In this document: positions 43,057-51,851 of the stretch, piece after piece
How the letters are laid out: each line of letters opens with the position of its first letter
Numbering within the stretch: position 1 is the stretch's first letter
From: an uncultured Roseibium sp.
GTDB taxonomy: Bacteria > Pseudomonadota > Alphaproteobacteria > Rhizobiales > Stappiaceae
Length of the DNA stretch: 64,000 nucleotides
Direction: 5' to 3'
NCBI RefSeq assembly: GCF_947499295.1
Contig: NZ_CANMNP010000005.1
Location: 1 to 64,000, forward strand
Program-made: the position numbers and the translations under genes
The notes under the pieces: model-generated
The model's database searches: none
Seen by the model: only the letters and a program-made list of their open reading frames with translations
Told to the model about the DNA's origin: nothing

Positions 43057-43995
43057 TCAGGCGGTTCTCTTGATCATGGAAGAACGGATCGCCTCGACTT
43101 CTGTGGTCAGATAATCGCAAAAGTCCTTGGCCACGATGGAAATCGGCCGATGGGTCGGCGTCAGGATCGACAGGCTGTTTTGAATGCGTGGCCTGAAGGG
43201 GCGGAACACGATCCTTGGCGGACCCAAGCCGAGGCGGCCTTCTTCCTGAGCCTTGTAGGCAGTGATCATGTCACAGACCAGGGCGCACAATCCGGCCTCC
43301 ACGAACCTTAAGCCCGGCAGTGCCGTTTGAAGCTCGAAGCGTTGATTGAAACGAACGCCGGAATCCCGGAAGCGGGCAAGCGTCTGCTTGTGACTCCGGT
43401 GTTCGGAATGCAGGAGTGCGAGCGGATATCCATCGAGTTCAGTCGGTGTGATGACTTCCTTTGAAGCAAGTGGATCGGTCGCCGGGATTGCACACATGCA
43501 TTCCAGGTCAAAATCGATCTGGTCGAAGGAATTGCGAGCGCGCGGCGTTTCGGCAAAGCCGATGTCGAATTGCTGGGCCGCGATCAGCTCTTCAATTTCA
43601 CCGGACGTGCGGCTCGCCAGAGCAACCTTGACGCTTGGCTTGTCGGCGATGAAACGGGAGAGGCTTCTGGGTAGAAAATCCGTTGCAGCTTCGGGAATGC
43701 CCGCAATGCGTAGTTGGCCGTGTTCCCGATTGGCCAGACCTCGCAAGGTTCTCTTGGAGACCTCCAGCCGCTTCAGAATTGCCTCAGCTTCTTCCAGGAA
43801 GAATTCTGCTTCAGGAGTGGGTACCAAACGGCCTTGTTCGCGAACAAAAAGTTTTAGCTCAAGCTCGGTTTCCAGCCCCGCGATTGTTGAACTCACGGCT
43901 GGTTGTGTTCTGCCAAGCGTACGAGCAGCTTCAGAAATTGACCCGCTGCGCATAACCTCGCGAAAAGTCGCCAGTTGCCGGATTGACAGGTTCAT
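43057..43995 (-). CDS. LysR-family transcriptional regulator
   Basis: This 312-aa protein has the LysR helix-turn-helix (SEAARTLGRTQPAVSSTIAGLE) and an effector domain of the CysB/OccR-like group. ATG 43995 gives the standard MNLSIRQLATFREVMRS start. ATG 44031 is an alternative. No target gene is adjacent on the divergent side, where a 257-base gap holds several TGACC half sites. The creatininase gene lies upstream on the same strand and could be its target. Confidence 0.85.
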   Translation of the reverse strand: MNLSIRQLATFREVMRSGSISEAARTLGRTQPAVSSTIAGLETELELKLFVREQGRLVPTPEAEFFLEEAEAILKRLEVSKRTLRGLANREHGQLRIAGIPEAATDFLPRSLSRFIADKPSVKVALASRTSGEIEELIAAQQFDIGFAETPRARNSFDQIDFDLECMCAIPATDPLASKEVITPTELDGYPLALLHSEHRSHKQTLARFRDSGVRFNQRFELQTALPGLRFVEAGLCALVCDMITAYKAQEEGRLGLGPPRIVFRPFRPRIQNSLSILTPTHRPISIVAKDFCDYLTTEVEAIRSSMIKRTA

Positions 43996-44055
43996 GGTTC
44001 CGCGAGCGCACCCTCCCGATTTTAGTTCCAAATACTGTGTCTGTTAATTTGTCCA

Positions 44056-44113
44056 AGGTCAACAGTTCGGCAATACACCGCACATGACCAGATATTTTTT
44101 GACCTTTAGGTCA
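44056..44113. promoter_or_regulatory. Cluster of TGACC/GGTCA half sites with one full palindrome
   Basis: TGACCT (44100-44105) and AGGTCA (44108-44113) form a palindrome with two bases between. Further half sites AGGTCA (44056-44061) and TGACCA (44084-44089) lie upstream, all in the gap before the LysR gene. Runs of T flank the full palindrome, but the orientation does not suit a terminator for either neighbour. An operator is more likely. Confidence 0.4.
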
Positions 44114-44252
44114 TTTTTACTGAGATGAATTCTACGTATTTTCACAAATGCATTGCCACTTTGCTTGACTGATGGCCATTTAAGGCGTGTGGGCGGGTTG
44201 TGATGAAGGCTAGAGCGAGTTTCTGGTTGTTCATGACTTGTCGATCAGAATG

Positions 44253-45062
44253 CTAATCTTGATTCTGAGGTGCCCAAAGCCTGTCCAGATCATAAGAATT
44301 GATATCCGCCAGAAGCTCAATGAACCCCTCTGCAGCATGGTCCAGCGAGCGATTGCCCTTCTCAGCGCTTGCCATTGCTGCGTTGCCTTGTACACCCGCT
44401 GTGTTGAGGTCCTGGGCCTTCCAGCCGAATTGCGCCTTGCCGTGACCTCGCAGATGCTTGAATTCGGTCAGGAACGCCTGTTGTTCCGACTTGAAATCTT
44501 CAGCATGTTCCATGCGAACAAGATCAGGCCGAAGGTGCAGCATCAGCGATGTTTCAATATCTCCACCGTGAATGCCATAAGTGAATTCCTCTTCAGGATA
44601 GAGGTCGGCGGGTTGACCAAAACGCAACCAGTTCGTCGCCGTGACAAACATCTCGTGCTTGATACGCAGTTCACGAGCGACGATGTCGAGAACCGGAACA
44701 TTGCCGCCATGGGAATTGATCAGGACCATTTTCCGAATTCCCGCTCTGGCAACGCTCTCCCCGATTTCCAGCCATGAGCGGGTGACGGTGTCCCAGGAAA
44801 GCGTCAGCGTTCCGGGAGATGAAATGTGCTCATCGGATTTGCCGATAGTTTGTACCGGCAAGAAAGTTGCTGGTATATCCGCCGGCAAAAGTTCCAGAAC
44901 CCGCGATATCTGCCCCTCTGCTATGGTGGCATCGGTTGAGATAGGCAAATGAGGTCCATGCTGTTCAATAGCGGCTACCGGCAAGACCGCGATCCAGTTC
45001 CGACAGTCTGTACTCAAGAAATCCGTGGCAATCATGTCTTGCCAGAAGTGTTTGGGAAGCAT
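44253..45062 (-). CDS. Creatininase-family amidohydrolase
   Basis: This protein of about 269 aa belongs to the creatininase/FAPy deformylase/mycofactocin-MftE superfamily. Metal ligands are visible in AIEQHGPHLPISTDATIAEG, INSHGGNVPVLD and the late GIHGGDIETSLML. Substrates in the family are small amides such as creatinine, formamidopyrimidine or peptide tails, and none can be assigned here. ATG 45062 with AGGA upstream is chosen. An ATG 20 codons earlier is possible. Confidence 0.85.
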   Translation of the reverse strand: MLPKHFWQDMIATDFLSTDCRNWIAVLPVAAIEQHGPHLPISTDATIAEGQISRVLELLPADIPATFLPVQTIGKSDEHISSPGTLTLSWDTVTRSWLEIGESVARAGIRKMVLINSHGGNVPVLDIVARELRIKHEMFVTATNWLRFGQPADLYPEEEFTYGIHGGDIETSLMLHLRPDLVRMEHAEDFKSEQQAFLTEFKHLRGHGKAQFGWKAQDLNTAGVQGNAAMASAEKGNRSLDHAAEGFIELLADINSYDLDRLWAPQNQD

Positions 45063-45235
45063 GGTCAGGTCCTGCTGAAAAAGACTTTGCCGGGTCGTCA
45101 ACGTGCTTTGCATACCCGTCAAGCCCGGACAAGGCGAGTTCCAATTGGCTTCGGGCCAGAGCTCACGAATTTATGATCAATTAGTCTTAACTGCCGTTTA
45201 GAATTTGGCGACGTGTCTTTGAGACACTCAAGGAC

Positions 45236-46243
45236 ATGATCGGCGCTCTCTTGTCGAATACGCCGGCGAACCTTTTGAGAAGCAACGGTGTCGCCGGAGA
45301 GGTGGAACCTGGAACGGGCACGAACAGTCCGGACCGGGCACAGGAAAGTGCGCGCGAAAGTCTGGCGAGCACCCGACGTGCTGCTGCCAGAACCGGTGGC
45401 GTCCAGCCACTGACATCAGCTGCGGTTCTGGCACTGCAAAGCACGAACGCATCTGATCCCGATGCCAATCAATCCAAGGGTGCTCAAGAGGCCTCAAGCG
45501 ACGACGCAGACAGCACGGAGAATTCGTCTAAAGCCACAGCCAATCCGAACGGCCTGGGTGCAACCCCTGCACCTACGCAAGGTATCGGCGGCGCACTCGC
45601 GCAACAACAAAGCTCGTCAAAGAAAGAAGATCCAGACGGAGATGGTCTTAATGAAGCACAGGAAAAGCAAGTCCAGGAACTTGCCAAGCGTGATCGAGAG
45701 GTCAGAGCACATGAGCAGGCGCACGCACGCGTTGGAGGAGCCTATGCGTCTGCACCAAGCTACACCTTTCAGCAGGGTCCGGACGGCAAGCGGTATGCCG
45801 TTGGAGGAGAAGTGCAGATCGACACTGCCAAAGAGCGCACGCCGGAAGCTACAATCCGCAAGATGCAGATTGTCATCCGGGCCGCTCTGGCTCCCGCAGA
45901 ACCTTCGTCCCAAGATCTGAAGGTTGCCCAGCAGGCTCGATCCCAGTTGTCTGAAGCTCAGGCAGAATCGCGCCAGCAAAAGGCCGAGGAACTGAGGGGC
46001 GACGAAGACACGCCCGTCGATCCCGCCGCCACCGACACTGAGCCTGGCCAGGGTCAGACTGATGCCGGGGGTGAAAATACCGACAAAGGGGACGCAGAGG
46101 GTTCGCATCGTTCAGACGGTGACACGAATAATGATGCGGAAACCGGTGGTCGCAGTGCCAGTGAAGAAGCTGCAGCTGCTTATCGTTCGCTCATTGAGCA
46201 AAACAACAACAGCCAGCGTTTAATCGAAGCCTTGATCGCCTGA
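45236..46243 (+). CDS. SprA-related putative metalloprotease (CJM1_0395 family)
   Basis: This 335-aa protein has a low-complexity Ser/Ala/Gln-rich N-terminal 130 residues and a conserved core (130-250). The core has an EF-hand-like DPDGDG (about 132-137) and the zinc-type motif HEQAH (159-163) in REVRAHEQAHARVGG, followed by the conserved GGEVQID. The C-terminal 80 residues are acidic and Asn/Gly-rich. Proteins of this family are annotated as putative metalloproteases, but activity is not established. No export signal is evident. Confidence 0.75.
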   Translation: MIGALLSNTPANLLRSNGVAGEVEPGTGTNSPDRAQESARESLASTRRAAARTGGVQPLTSAAVLALQSTNASDPDANQSKGAQEASSDDADSTENSSKATANPNGLGATPAPTQGIGGALAQQQSSSKKEDPDGDGLNEAQEKQVQELAKRDREVRAHEQAHARVGGAYASAPSYTFQQGPDGKRYAVGGEVQIDTAKERTPEATIRKMQIVIRAALAPAEPSSQDLKVAQQARSQLSEAQAESRQQKAEELRGDEDTPVDPAATDTEPGQGQTDAGGENTDKGDAEGSHRSDGDTNNDAETGGRSASEEAAAAYRSLIEQNNNSQRLIEALIA

Positions 46244-46378
46244 CAACCCGCCACGGGTTCGAAACCCAAGCTTTTGAGATTACAAGACCTGTCTCGATTT
46301 CGTTCGCTTGTGAAAGCGGGCCAGACGTGACAAAAGATACTCCCTCACTTCTACGGGTTCTTCCCCTTTTCAGGTCTG

Positions 46379-47542
46379 ATGATGCGTATTCCCGACCAGG
46401 AACAGGCAATTGCCGCGCGCCGTGTAGTTTCGGCGATCTTCTTCATGTGCGGCAGTTTCATAGGGCTCTGGGCTTCCAGAATCCCGGACATCAAATCGGC
46501 AACCGGTTTGAGCGAGGGCGGTTTCGGTGTCTTGCTGCTTGTCATGGCGAGCGGTGCCTTCGTGGCATTTCCATTTACTGGTGTGTTGATTGACAGGCTC
46601 GGCGCAGCCCCGGTGTCAAAGGCGCTCGCTGTGGCGACGGTTATCTCGTTCGTTCTGGTTGGACTTGCGCCAACAACCAATGTGCTGGCACTGACACTCT
46701 TCCTCGCGGGATTTTCTTTTGGTGCACTCGACGTTTCAATGAACGGATGGGGTGCGGAGGTTGAAAAAGTCCGCGGCCGGCCGATCATGTCGTCCTTTCA
46801 TGGTCTTTTCAGTTTGGGCGCAGGTGTCGCTGCCGCTGCGGGCAGTCTTGCGATCGAATTCGGTTTGTCGGTAACCCAGCATTTCAGCGCCTGGAGCCTT
46901 GCAACGGTTCCTTTTCTCTTCTGGTTTTGGTGGCAGAGCTGGCCAAAAATGGACAGTGTTTCGGAAACGGGCGCCAAGGCACCCCTCTTTGCCTTGCCCA
47001 AGGGAGCTCTTGTGCTTGCTGGTCTCGTGGCGCTGGTCGCTGCCCTGGGCGAGGGAGCGGTCACCGATTGGGCGGCACTTTTCCAGATCGAAGAGCTTGG
47101 CTATTCGGAGGCCATTGCGCCGACAGCTTTCACGGTTTTTTCGATCGCCATGGTGGTGATGCGTTTGACAGGTGACGCTGTTGTTGCCCGGTTCGGCCCG
47201 GTTCGTGTTGCCCGGATAAGCGGCGTTGTGGCGTTCTTCGGCTGCCTTCTCCTCGTATCGGGCATCAATATCTGGTCGGTCTGGGCTGGCTGCTTTGTCA
47301 TGGGGCTTGGATATGCAGTCCTGTTTCCTCTTGCCATGTCGCGCGCCGCGGCCGATCCGCACATGTCAAAAGGCCCGGCACTCGCTGCTGTTGCCACGCT
47401 CGGATACGGTGCATTTCTTCTTGGGCCTCCGCTGCTAGGGTTTATCGGCGAAGCCTGGTCTTTGAGGGCATCCTTTGGTGCCGTCGCACTATTGACGCTG
47501 CTGATACCGTTTCTGGCTGGCACGCTTAAGGTCAAGTCCTAG
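46379..47542 (+). CDS. MFS transporter, YbjJ-like
   Basis: This 387-aa protein has about 12 membrane helices. The N-terminal motif FIGLWASRIPDIKSATGLSEG and GVLIDRLG (MFS motif A region) match the YbjJ/fucose-permease-like group. The second half begins near residue 205. The substrate is unknown. It is a single-gene unit. ATG 46379 or the adjacent ATG 46382 may be used. Confidence 0.85.
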   Translation: MMRIPDQEQAIAARRVVSAIFFMCGSFIGLWASRIPDIKSATGLSEGGFGVLLLVMASGAFVAFPFTGVLIDRLGAAPVSKALAVATVISFVLVGLAPTTNVLALTLFLAGFSFGALDVSMNGWGAEVEKVRGRPIMSSFHGLFSLGAGVAAAAGSLAIEFGLSVTQHFSAWSLATVPFLFWFWWQSWPKMDSVSETGAKAPLFALPKGALVLAGLVALVAALGEGAVTDWAALFQIEELGYSEAIAPTAFTVFSIAMVVMRLTGDAVVARFGPVRVARISGVVAFFGCLLLVSGINIWSVWAGCFVMGLGYAVLFPLAMSRAAADPHMSKGPALAAVATLGYGAFLLGPPLLGFIGEAWSLRASFGAVALLTLLIPFLAGTLKVKS

Positions 47543-47769
47543 CGCTCGAATTCCCTGGGTAGAAGACATGAAAGCGACGTGCCGTTGATCAGCGAAGGCG
47601 GACTTATGAATGGTTGCTGAGCCAACTAAATCAAATCAAGCCCCGACGTTTTCTCAAAAAAAGGCCTGTTGTGGCTGCGATGTCATTTGACGGTTAAATA
47701 CTCGCTCTATGTTGCGGCCGCGTTGAAGACGAAGGTGATTCGGGTGGACTTGATAACGGGGTATAGGCG

Positions 47770-48303
47770 ATGGCTTTTAACTACAAAAAGAGCATTACAT
47801 TCCGCCTGATTCAGGCTGCAAAGGCACAACGTGCCCGCGCTGGCGCACATCTGATGCGAATAGGGCTTCATCCGGGACAGGAACTCGTTCTGAAGGTGCT
47901 TGCAGATTCTGATGGTCGCACAATGAGCCAGCTGGCGCTTGCTCTGGGTGTTCAGCCGCCTACGGTCACAAAAATGGTGACGCGCCTATCCAGCCAGGGA
48001 TTTCTGCGGCGACAAGTGTCCGACACTGATGGCCGTCTTGCACGGGTTCATCTAACGGAAAAGGGCCGTGAACTGGTGACTTCCATCGACAAGGCCTGGA
48101 AGCGCCTTGAACGAGAAGCGATGACCGGTATTGAAGACAAGGACCGCAAGAAATTGCGAAAGCTGTTGCGGCAAGTTGAAAAAAATCTCTCCATTTCGAT
48201 AGATGATGATCCCGAGCACGAAGCTGATTTCGACACCGAAGACGAAACGGCAAACGAGGACAAGCAAGCAAACCCCAAGGAAAAGACGCGCAGCGCTGCC
48301 TGA
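47770..48303 (+). CDS. MarR-family transcriptional regulator with acidic tail
   Basis: This 177-aa protein has a winged helix (residues 30-100: MSQLALALGVQPPTVTKMVTRL, then DTDGRLARVHLT for the wing). After the dimerisation helix a tail from about residue 140 is strongly acidic (DDDPEHEADFDTEDE) and ends in Lys/Arg, which most MarR proteins lack. It converges with the chromate transporter gene, so its target is not evident. Confidence 0.87.
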   Translation: MAFNYKKSITFRLIQAAKAQRARAGAHLMRIGLHPGQELVLKVLADSDGRTMSQLALALGVQPPTVTKMVTRLSSQGFLRRQVSDTDGRLARVHLTEKGRELVTSIDKAWKRLEREAMTGIEDKDRKKLRKLLRQVEKNLSISIDDDPEHEADFDTEDETANEDKQANPKEKTRSAA

Positions 48304-48343
48304 CCGCACTTTCGGCAGCGGAAGGTCCTGAGTATCGGCCTGG

Positions 48344-49678
48344 TCAGCCTAGAAATGTTCTCGCCAAATATCCCAGACACGCGGTGGTTATCAAAACGCT
48401 CGCCATGCCGCGTCCGCCAACAAAAACCATGGTGATTGCCAAAGCGGCAATTCCGGCAAGAGCCGGGTCAATGGTTGCAAGATCAGGCCAAATGACTTCC
48501 AGAGCGCCAAACCGGGCGGTGCTCGTTTCGGTGAAAAGCACGTTGATCGCAAACCAGACGGCCAGATTTAAAATGGTCCCCGCGACCGCGGCAGTGATTG
48601 CCGACAGAGCGTTGGCAAGGATCCTGTTGCCGCGCAAGCGTTCCATCCAGGGAGGGCCAGCAAGCACAAACAGGAAGCTGGGTGCAAAGGTGACCCATGT
48701 GGTCATCGCGGCCGCCAACATGCCGCTTGTGACCGGTGAGAACGGCCCCGGGTCCCGCCAGCCGCCCAGGAAGCCGACAAACTGAGTCACCAGGATCAAC
48801 GGCCCGGGCGTGGTTTCGGCAAGCCCGAGTCCATCGAGCATTTCGCCAGCACTTAGCCAGGCTTTCGTATCGACGGCAACTTGAGCCATATAACTGAGTA
48901 GAGCATAGGCACCACCGAAACTGACCACAGCCAACACAGAAAAGAATTCTGCGACCTCCAGAAGCACGTTGTCGGGTGCCAGGACCAAAGCTGCCGTTAT
49001 TGGAGGAGCCATCCAGATTACGAGACCGGCAAGAACCGTTCGGATGGTTGAAAGAACCGAAGCGTGCGTAGATTGCACGCTCTTGTCTGCAGGTATTGAC
49101 CCTGACGGTGCTCCGAAAATCAGGCCGCTGAGTGCTGCGGCAATGATGACAATCGGAAACGGTATGGAAAAGAAAAACAGCGCAACAAAGGACAAGCCAC
49201 AGATTGCCCAGGCAAGGTTCGACTTCAGGGCTTTCCTGCCGATTTTCAGCAAGGCCTGGAGAACAATTGCCAGGACACCGGCCTTAACGCCGTAAAACAC
49301 AGAAACGATGAACGCCGTGTCGCCATAAGCTGCATACACGAAACTGACCAACGCCATTGTGATCGCACCGGGAAGTATGAAAAGCAGCCCTGCGATCAGG
49401 CCGCCAACGGTGCGCGCGCATAGCCATCCGCAATAGGTCGCCAGCTGTTGGGCTTCCGGTCCAGGCAGCAGCATGCAGTAATTCAACGCATGTAAAAACC
49501 GGTCTTCTGAAAGCCATTTGCGGTTTTCGACGAATTCCTGATGCATCACCGAGATCTGAGCGGCGGGCCCGCCAAAGGACAACAAGCCTACCTTCAGAGA
49601 AACACTGATCACTTCGGAAAGAGGTGGCGCAGATTTCTGATGGAGTGCCGATCCGTCTTGATTGTTGGAAGATGACAT
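48344..49678 (-). CDS. chrA: Chromate transporter, two-domain
   Basis: This 444-aa inner-membrane CHR-family protein has two homologous halves. The N-half begins VGLLSFGGPAAQISVMHQEFV and contains the CHR motif MLLPGPEAQQLATYCGW. The C-half has FGGAYALLSYMAQVAV and GLAETTPGPLILVTQFVGFLGG. ChrA exports chromate using the proton gradient. No chrB regulator is adjacent. Confidence 0.92.
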   Translation of the reverse strand: MSSSNNQDGSALHQKSAPPLSEVISVSLKVGLLSFGGPAAQISVMHQEFVENRKWLSEDRFLHALNYCMLLPGPEAQQLATYCGWLCARTVGGLIAGLLFILPGAITMALVSFVYAAYGDTAFIVSVFYGVKAGVLAIVLQALLKIGRKALKSNLAWAICGLSFVALFFFSIPFPIVIIAAALSGLIFGAPSGSIPADKSVQSTHASVLSTIRTVLAGLVIWMAPPITAALVLAPDNVLLEVAEFFSVLAVVSFGGAYALLSYMAQVAVDTKAWLSAGEMLDGLGLAETTPGPLILVTQFVGFLGGWRDPGPFSPVTSGMLAAAMTTWVTFAPSFLFVLAGPPWMERLRGNRILANALSAITAAVAGTILNLAVWFAINVLFTETSTARFGALEVIWPDLATIDPALAGIAALAITMVFVGGRGMASVLITTACLGYLARTFLG

Positions 49679-49867
49679 TGAAGGCTTTTCTATTGGAAGA
49701 CGGACTTTCCTACCGTCGTATCATGAAGGCCATAAGACACGGAAACCCTTTCGTTTTCAGATGCATATCCAACTTGGAAAACATTACAAAACGGTCATTT
49801 GAAATCGGCATCAATGGAGACCAGATTTCCGTCAGACGTTGATACCGATTGATCGGAGGAATTCGAG

Positions 49868-50107
49868 ATGGTTTCGAGACACCAGACCCTCAATGATGAA
49901 CGGGGAGCCCGCCGGGCCGCGGAGCTTCGCCGACGATTTTCGCATGTCTCAAACACTACCATCAAAAGACCGGTTTTCGGTCTGCGATCAGGGCCGGAGG
50001 CCGCCGCGTGGTCTGAGATCAAGTCGCGCCGCGGGCATGTCAATGACCTGCTGATCTGGCTAACTCTGGCTGTCATAATCGTCTTTTTTGGCTTTGTTCT
50101 TTTCTGA
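49868..50107 (+). CDS. Small single-pass membrane protein, unknown function
   Basis: This 79-aa protein has a basic N-terminal part and a C-terminal hydrophobic helix (LLIWLTLAVIIVFFGFVLF) that ends the protein, as in tail-anchored proteins. GGAGGAA lies 7 bases before the ATG, which supports a real gene. I do not recognise the family. The IS6-type remnant begins 20 bases after its stop, so the end of the gene may have been altered by the insertion. Confidence 0.6.
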   Translation: MVSRHQTLNDERGARRAAELRRRFSHVSNTTIKRPVFGLRSGPEAAAWSEIKSRRGHVNDLLIWLTLAVIIVFFGFVLF

Positions 50108-50126
50108 CGGTTGTCGATTTTTGCTG

Positions 50127-50478
50127 GCTTTGTTGCAATTTTGAGTTTTGACAGTTTCCGCCCTTGCCGGGACCGCGGTTCAATCTCTTCCATCCTGGAG
50201 ATGATTTTCGAGCATCTTCAATACCTCTAACAGAGCACAGGGGCCGATCCGATCGGCCTTGGCGATGCCCAGTGCCCTGCAGGCATTTGCCTCCGCTTTC
50301 AGCTCCGAAATGACAGCGCCATAGTAGGAGCCTTGTCGGTATCGATCGCATGAGGCTGGTCCCAGTCTTAAAGCCCTCTCAGGCTTTTACCCGGGGGACC
50401 TCGATGTAGGGCTTGTCGACCCGCCAAATGTCAGAAGGCGGCCGCATTGTAAGATCAATCGACTTTTGCAACAGAGCC
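50127..50478 (-). mobile_element. Internally deleted IS6-family element with decayed transposase
   Basis: Read on the minus strand, the element begins with GGCTCTGTTGCAA and ends with the imperfect inverse (TTGCAACAAAGCC), the terminal repeat of the IS6/IS26/IS6100 family. Inside, broken frames match fragments of an IS6 transposase in the right order: IWRVDKPYIEV, DWDQPHAIDTDKAPT, then with a one-base shift YGAVISELKAEAN, GKCLQGTGHRQ, and VRGIEDARK. At 352 bp it is less than half a full element and cannot encode transposase. No 8-bp target duplication is seen at its edges. Confidence 0.8.
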
Positions 50479-50542
50479 ATCTTTCCCCATTGCGATTTGA
50501 TCTTTCCCAACAAGTCACACTAATGGCTCTCTTACAGATTTG

Positions 50543-50591
50543 ATTGGTAAGGTTCATGGTTTCAGGTGACGATTTGATCGTGCTTACCAAT
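50543..50591. repeat. Inverted repeat upstream of the aldo-keto reductase
   Basis: ATTGGTAAG (50543-50551) and CTTACCAAT (50583-50591) are perfect 9-bp arms 31 bases apart, each near a GATTTGAT word. This could be a looped operator or part of the mobile debris. It lies about 220 bases before the reductase start. Confidence 0.5.
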
Positions 50592-50592
50592 G

Positions 50593-50725
50593 TCAATTGG
50601 CCAAACCGTTTTGGCGTTGACGCAAGAGTTCAGCATGCTTTCCGACCTTTTGCGGTGTGAGAGCGCCGAGGCCATAGTTGTGCTGAGGTAGCCAAAGTCG
50701 CTTCTTGCTTCTCAGGGAGTGACGG
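50593..50725 (-). pseudogene. C-terminal fragment of an integrase-core transposase
   Basis: A minus-strand frame ending at a TGA (50593-50595) reads NYGLGALTPQKVGKHAELLRQRQ, resembling the GIGLLTPAMVHYGRA...RQ end of DDE integrase-core (IS3/IS481-like) transposases. Only about 43 codons remain, with no start. This is a different family from the adjacent IS6 remnant, so the spot has collected insertions. The match is by eye over a short stretch. Confidence 0.4.
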
Positions 50726-50807
50726 CATCAGGACAATCCGATGTTCCGCTCGACTGGGCGCCGTTAAACGCGAAAACTGAAATGTCTGGCCAGAAAAAGG
50801 TTCAATT

Positions 50808-51851
50808 ATGCAACGCAATCCGTTGGGCAAAACTGAAATCAGTATTTCAAGCCTTGCACTTGGAACCATGACCTTTGGGGCAGAAACCAACAAGGTGGAT
50901 TCATTCAGGCAGCTCGATATTTACGTCGACCAGGGTGGGACCCACATCGATACCGCAGATGGCTATGCTGGCGGAAAGTCAGAAGAGATCATAGGTGAAT
51001 GGATTTCCCAACGAGGCAAGTCCCACGCGATTACAATCGCGACGAAAGGTCGGTTTTCTCCACCTGAAGGGAGCGCTGGAGCTTCCAGGCGCAGCCTTAT
51101 TCATTCAGTTGACGCAAGTTTAAGACGCATGAATGTCGATGCGTTTGATCTCTACTATGTACATGGTTGGGATCCTCAGACGGATATTTTGGAAACTTTG
51201 CAAACGCTCGGGGATCTGGTTGACGCAGGCAAAATCAAACAAATTTCGTGGTCAAATGTCTCAGGTTGGCAATTGCAGAAGATAGTCGCTCTTGCCTCTT
51301 CTCATGGCTTGCCCTCGCCTGTTGCACTTCAAGCACAATACAATCTTCTGGAACGAGGAATTGAGCTTGAAGTGCTGCCATGCTGCCTTGAAAACAACAT
51401 TGCGGTGACGGTTTGGTCCCCGCTCGCAGGGGGCTGGCTGACTGGTAAATATGCAGCCAATGAACGGCCTGCCGATCATACGCGGTTGGGAGAAGATCCC
51501 GATCGAGGTGACGGGTATGACTATCGCAATACAGAACGCACCTATACCGTTCTAAGGTTGCTCCAAGTCATAGCCAATGATCACAATCGGCCAATCACTC
51601 ATCCAGCCTTGGCATGGGCGGTGTCGCGGCCAGGTGTCGCCTCGGTTCCCGTCGGAGCCCGCACTGTCAAACAACTTGAAGCCAACCTAGCCGCAGCAGA
51701 TTTTTTTCTTAGTCAGGAAGAGATGAGTATGCTCACGCAGGCCAGTGCCTTGGAGGCATTGCCCTATCCGTACAACTTTCTGGAAGATCCGTGTGGGATG
51801 GATATCTGGAAGGTGCTCGGGACCCGGCAGGTCCGGAACTTGGCCAATTAA
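50808..51851 (+). CDS. Aldo/keto reductase
   Basis: This 347-aa (alpha/beta)8 NADPH-dependent reductase has the family Asp and Tyr in HIDTADGYAGGKSEE, Lys in IATKGRF, the His in FDLYYVHGWD, and the cofactor-binding SRPGVASVPVGART. It resembles the AKR11/AKR12 groups that act on sugars or aldehydes. It has a more AT-rich composition than its neighbours and lies between two same-orientation IS6-type ends, so it was probably acquired or mobilised. It is likely functional, as no frame disruption is seen. Confidence 0.87.
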   Translation: MQRNPLGKTEISISSLALGTMTFGAETNKVDSFRQLDIYVDQGGTHIDTADGYAGGKSEEIIGEWISQRGKSHAITIATKGRFSPPEGSAGASRRSLIHSVDASLRRMNVDAFDLYYVHGWDPQTDILETLQTLGDLVDAGKIKQISWSNVSGWQLQKIVALASSHGLPSPVALQAQYNLLERGIELEVLPCCLENNIAVTVWSPLAGGWLTGKYAANERPADHTRLGEDPDRGDGYDYRNTERTYTVLRLLQVIANDHNRPITHPALAWAVSRPGVASVPVGARTVKQLEANLAAADFFLSQEEMSMLTQASALEALPYPYNFLEDPCGMDIWKVLGTRQVRNLAN

